NCBI GenBank assembly: GCA_021160405.1
Contig: JAGHCO010000088.1
Location: forward strand, 1-14,478
Direction of reading: 5' to 3'
DNA length: 14,478 nt
From: Candidatus Aerophobota bacterium
GTDB taxonomy: Bacteria > Aerophobota > Aerophobia > Aerophobales > JAGHCO01
The notes under the pieces are model-generated. The model worked only from the letters and a program-made list of their open reading frames with translations. It did not search any database and had not been told where the DNA came from. Below are positions 14,315 through 14,478 of the stretch, piece by piece. The translations under genes were made by a program, and so were the position numbers. Numbering within the stretch: position 1 is the stretch's first letter; each line of letters opens with the position of its first letter.

Positions 14315-14374
14315 TTCATCACACACTACGGTTCTCACTCCGCCTGTTCCTAAATCAATCCCTATGAAAAGCAT
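14315..14374 (-). pseudogene. N-terminal remnant of an FGGY-family carbohydrate kinase gene
   Basis: The ATG at 14374 has AAGGGGGG just upstream and begins MLFIGIDLGTGGVRTVVCDE, the phosphate-1 loop (hydrophobic-GIDLGT) that opens FGGY sugar kinases such as xylulokinase and rhamnulokinase. After about 20 codons the similarity stops and the DNA becomes phosphomannomutase sequence in another frame. The original frame continues through it to a TAG at 14231-14233, giving a possible 47-residue chimeric peptide. Promoter and ribosome binding site look intact, so the scar may still be transcribed. Confidence 0.75.
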
Positions 14375-14399
14375 CTTCCCCCCTTATTTAATTATTTTT

Positions 14400-14429
14400 A
14401 TTATATACCATTAATAACTCAATGGTCAA
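14400..14429 (-). promoter_or_regulatory. Promoter of the FGGY-kinase remnant
   Basis: On the minus strand, TTGACC (14424-14429), an 18-nt spacer and TATAAT (14400-14405), with the predicted start near 14393. I see no terminator between here and the ABC operon. Confidence 0.7.
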
Positions 14430-14449
14430 GAAAATCAACGAGATAGAGG

Positions 14450-14476
14450 TTGACATTTCTAATATTTTTCTATAAT
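14450..14476 (+). promoter_or_regulatory. Promoter for a gene beyond the right edge
   Basis: TTGACA (14450-14455), a 15-nt spacer and TATAAT (14471-14476). The spacing is short, but both boxes are perfect. It points out of the window, divergent from the kinase promoter. Confidence 0.55.
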
Positions 14477-14478
14477 AA

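Overview
The window is a chromosomal segment of an A+T-rich bacterium, roughly two-thirds A+T by eye. Shine-Dalgarno sites are strong and promoters are mostly of the TTGACA / TATAAT type. Gene content suggests an anaerobe: a short ThiC, a phosphofructokinase with a pyrophosphate-type active site, a paired TldD/TldE protease, and GroEL with an unusual Pro/Gly/Tyr tail. The proteins resemble those of poorly cultured, deep-branching AT-rich lineages (Aerophobota-, Atribacterota- or Omnitrophota-like). That placement is a guess from general feel, not a search.

Layout: (1) 2-1594, groEL lacking only its first residues, closed by a clean hairpin terminator that also faces the converging regulator. 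(2) 1664-3700, a signalling module: an XRE-type repressor gene read leftwards, back to back with a small winged-helix-like gene and a GAF-GGDEF diguanylate cyclase read rightwards. (3) 3758-7158, a tight yebC-tldD-tldE operon. (4) 7168-7323, a 156-bp MITE/REP-doublet-like element with 28-bp terminal inverted repeats in the tldE/pfk convergent gap. (5) 7360-8406, pfk read leftwards. (6) 8407-8765, a divergent pfk/thiC spacer with both promoters, a remnant of a family-4 glycosidase gene and a degenerate tandem repeat. (7) 8766-10070, thiC, with no TPP riboswitch. (8) 10073-10185, a second, shorter element of the same repeat family, whose right arm is tandemly duplicated and encodes the last residues and stop codon of the next gene. 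(9) 10159-13993, a four-gene leftward ABC-2 operon: ATPase, membrane-anchored protein with a PEGA-like domain, permease, and a large exported C-tail-anchored protein with a charged coiled-coil region. (10) 14055-14374, a deletion scar joining the start of an FGGY sugar kinase to the end of a phosphomannomutase in a different frame. The kinase promoter is intact and points at the ABC operon. A further rightward promoter lies at the right edge.

The most interesting material is the ABC-2 operon with its two anchored extracytoplasmic partners, the inverted-repeat family at both convergent junctions (one copy recruited into a reading frame), and three separate remnants of carbohydrate-metabolism genes (GH4, FGGY kinase, phosphomannomutase) showing gene loss. 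I see no CRISPR array, tRNA, rRNA, or intact transposase.
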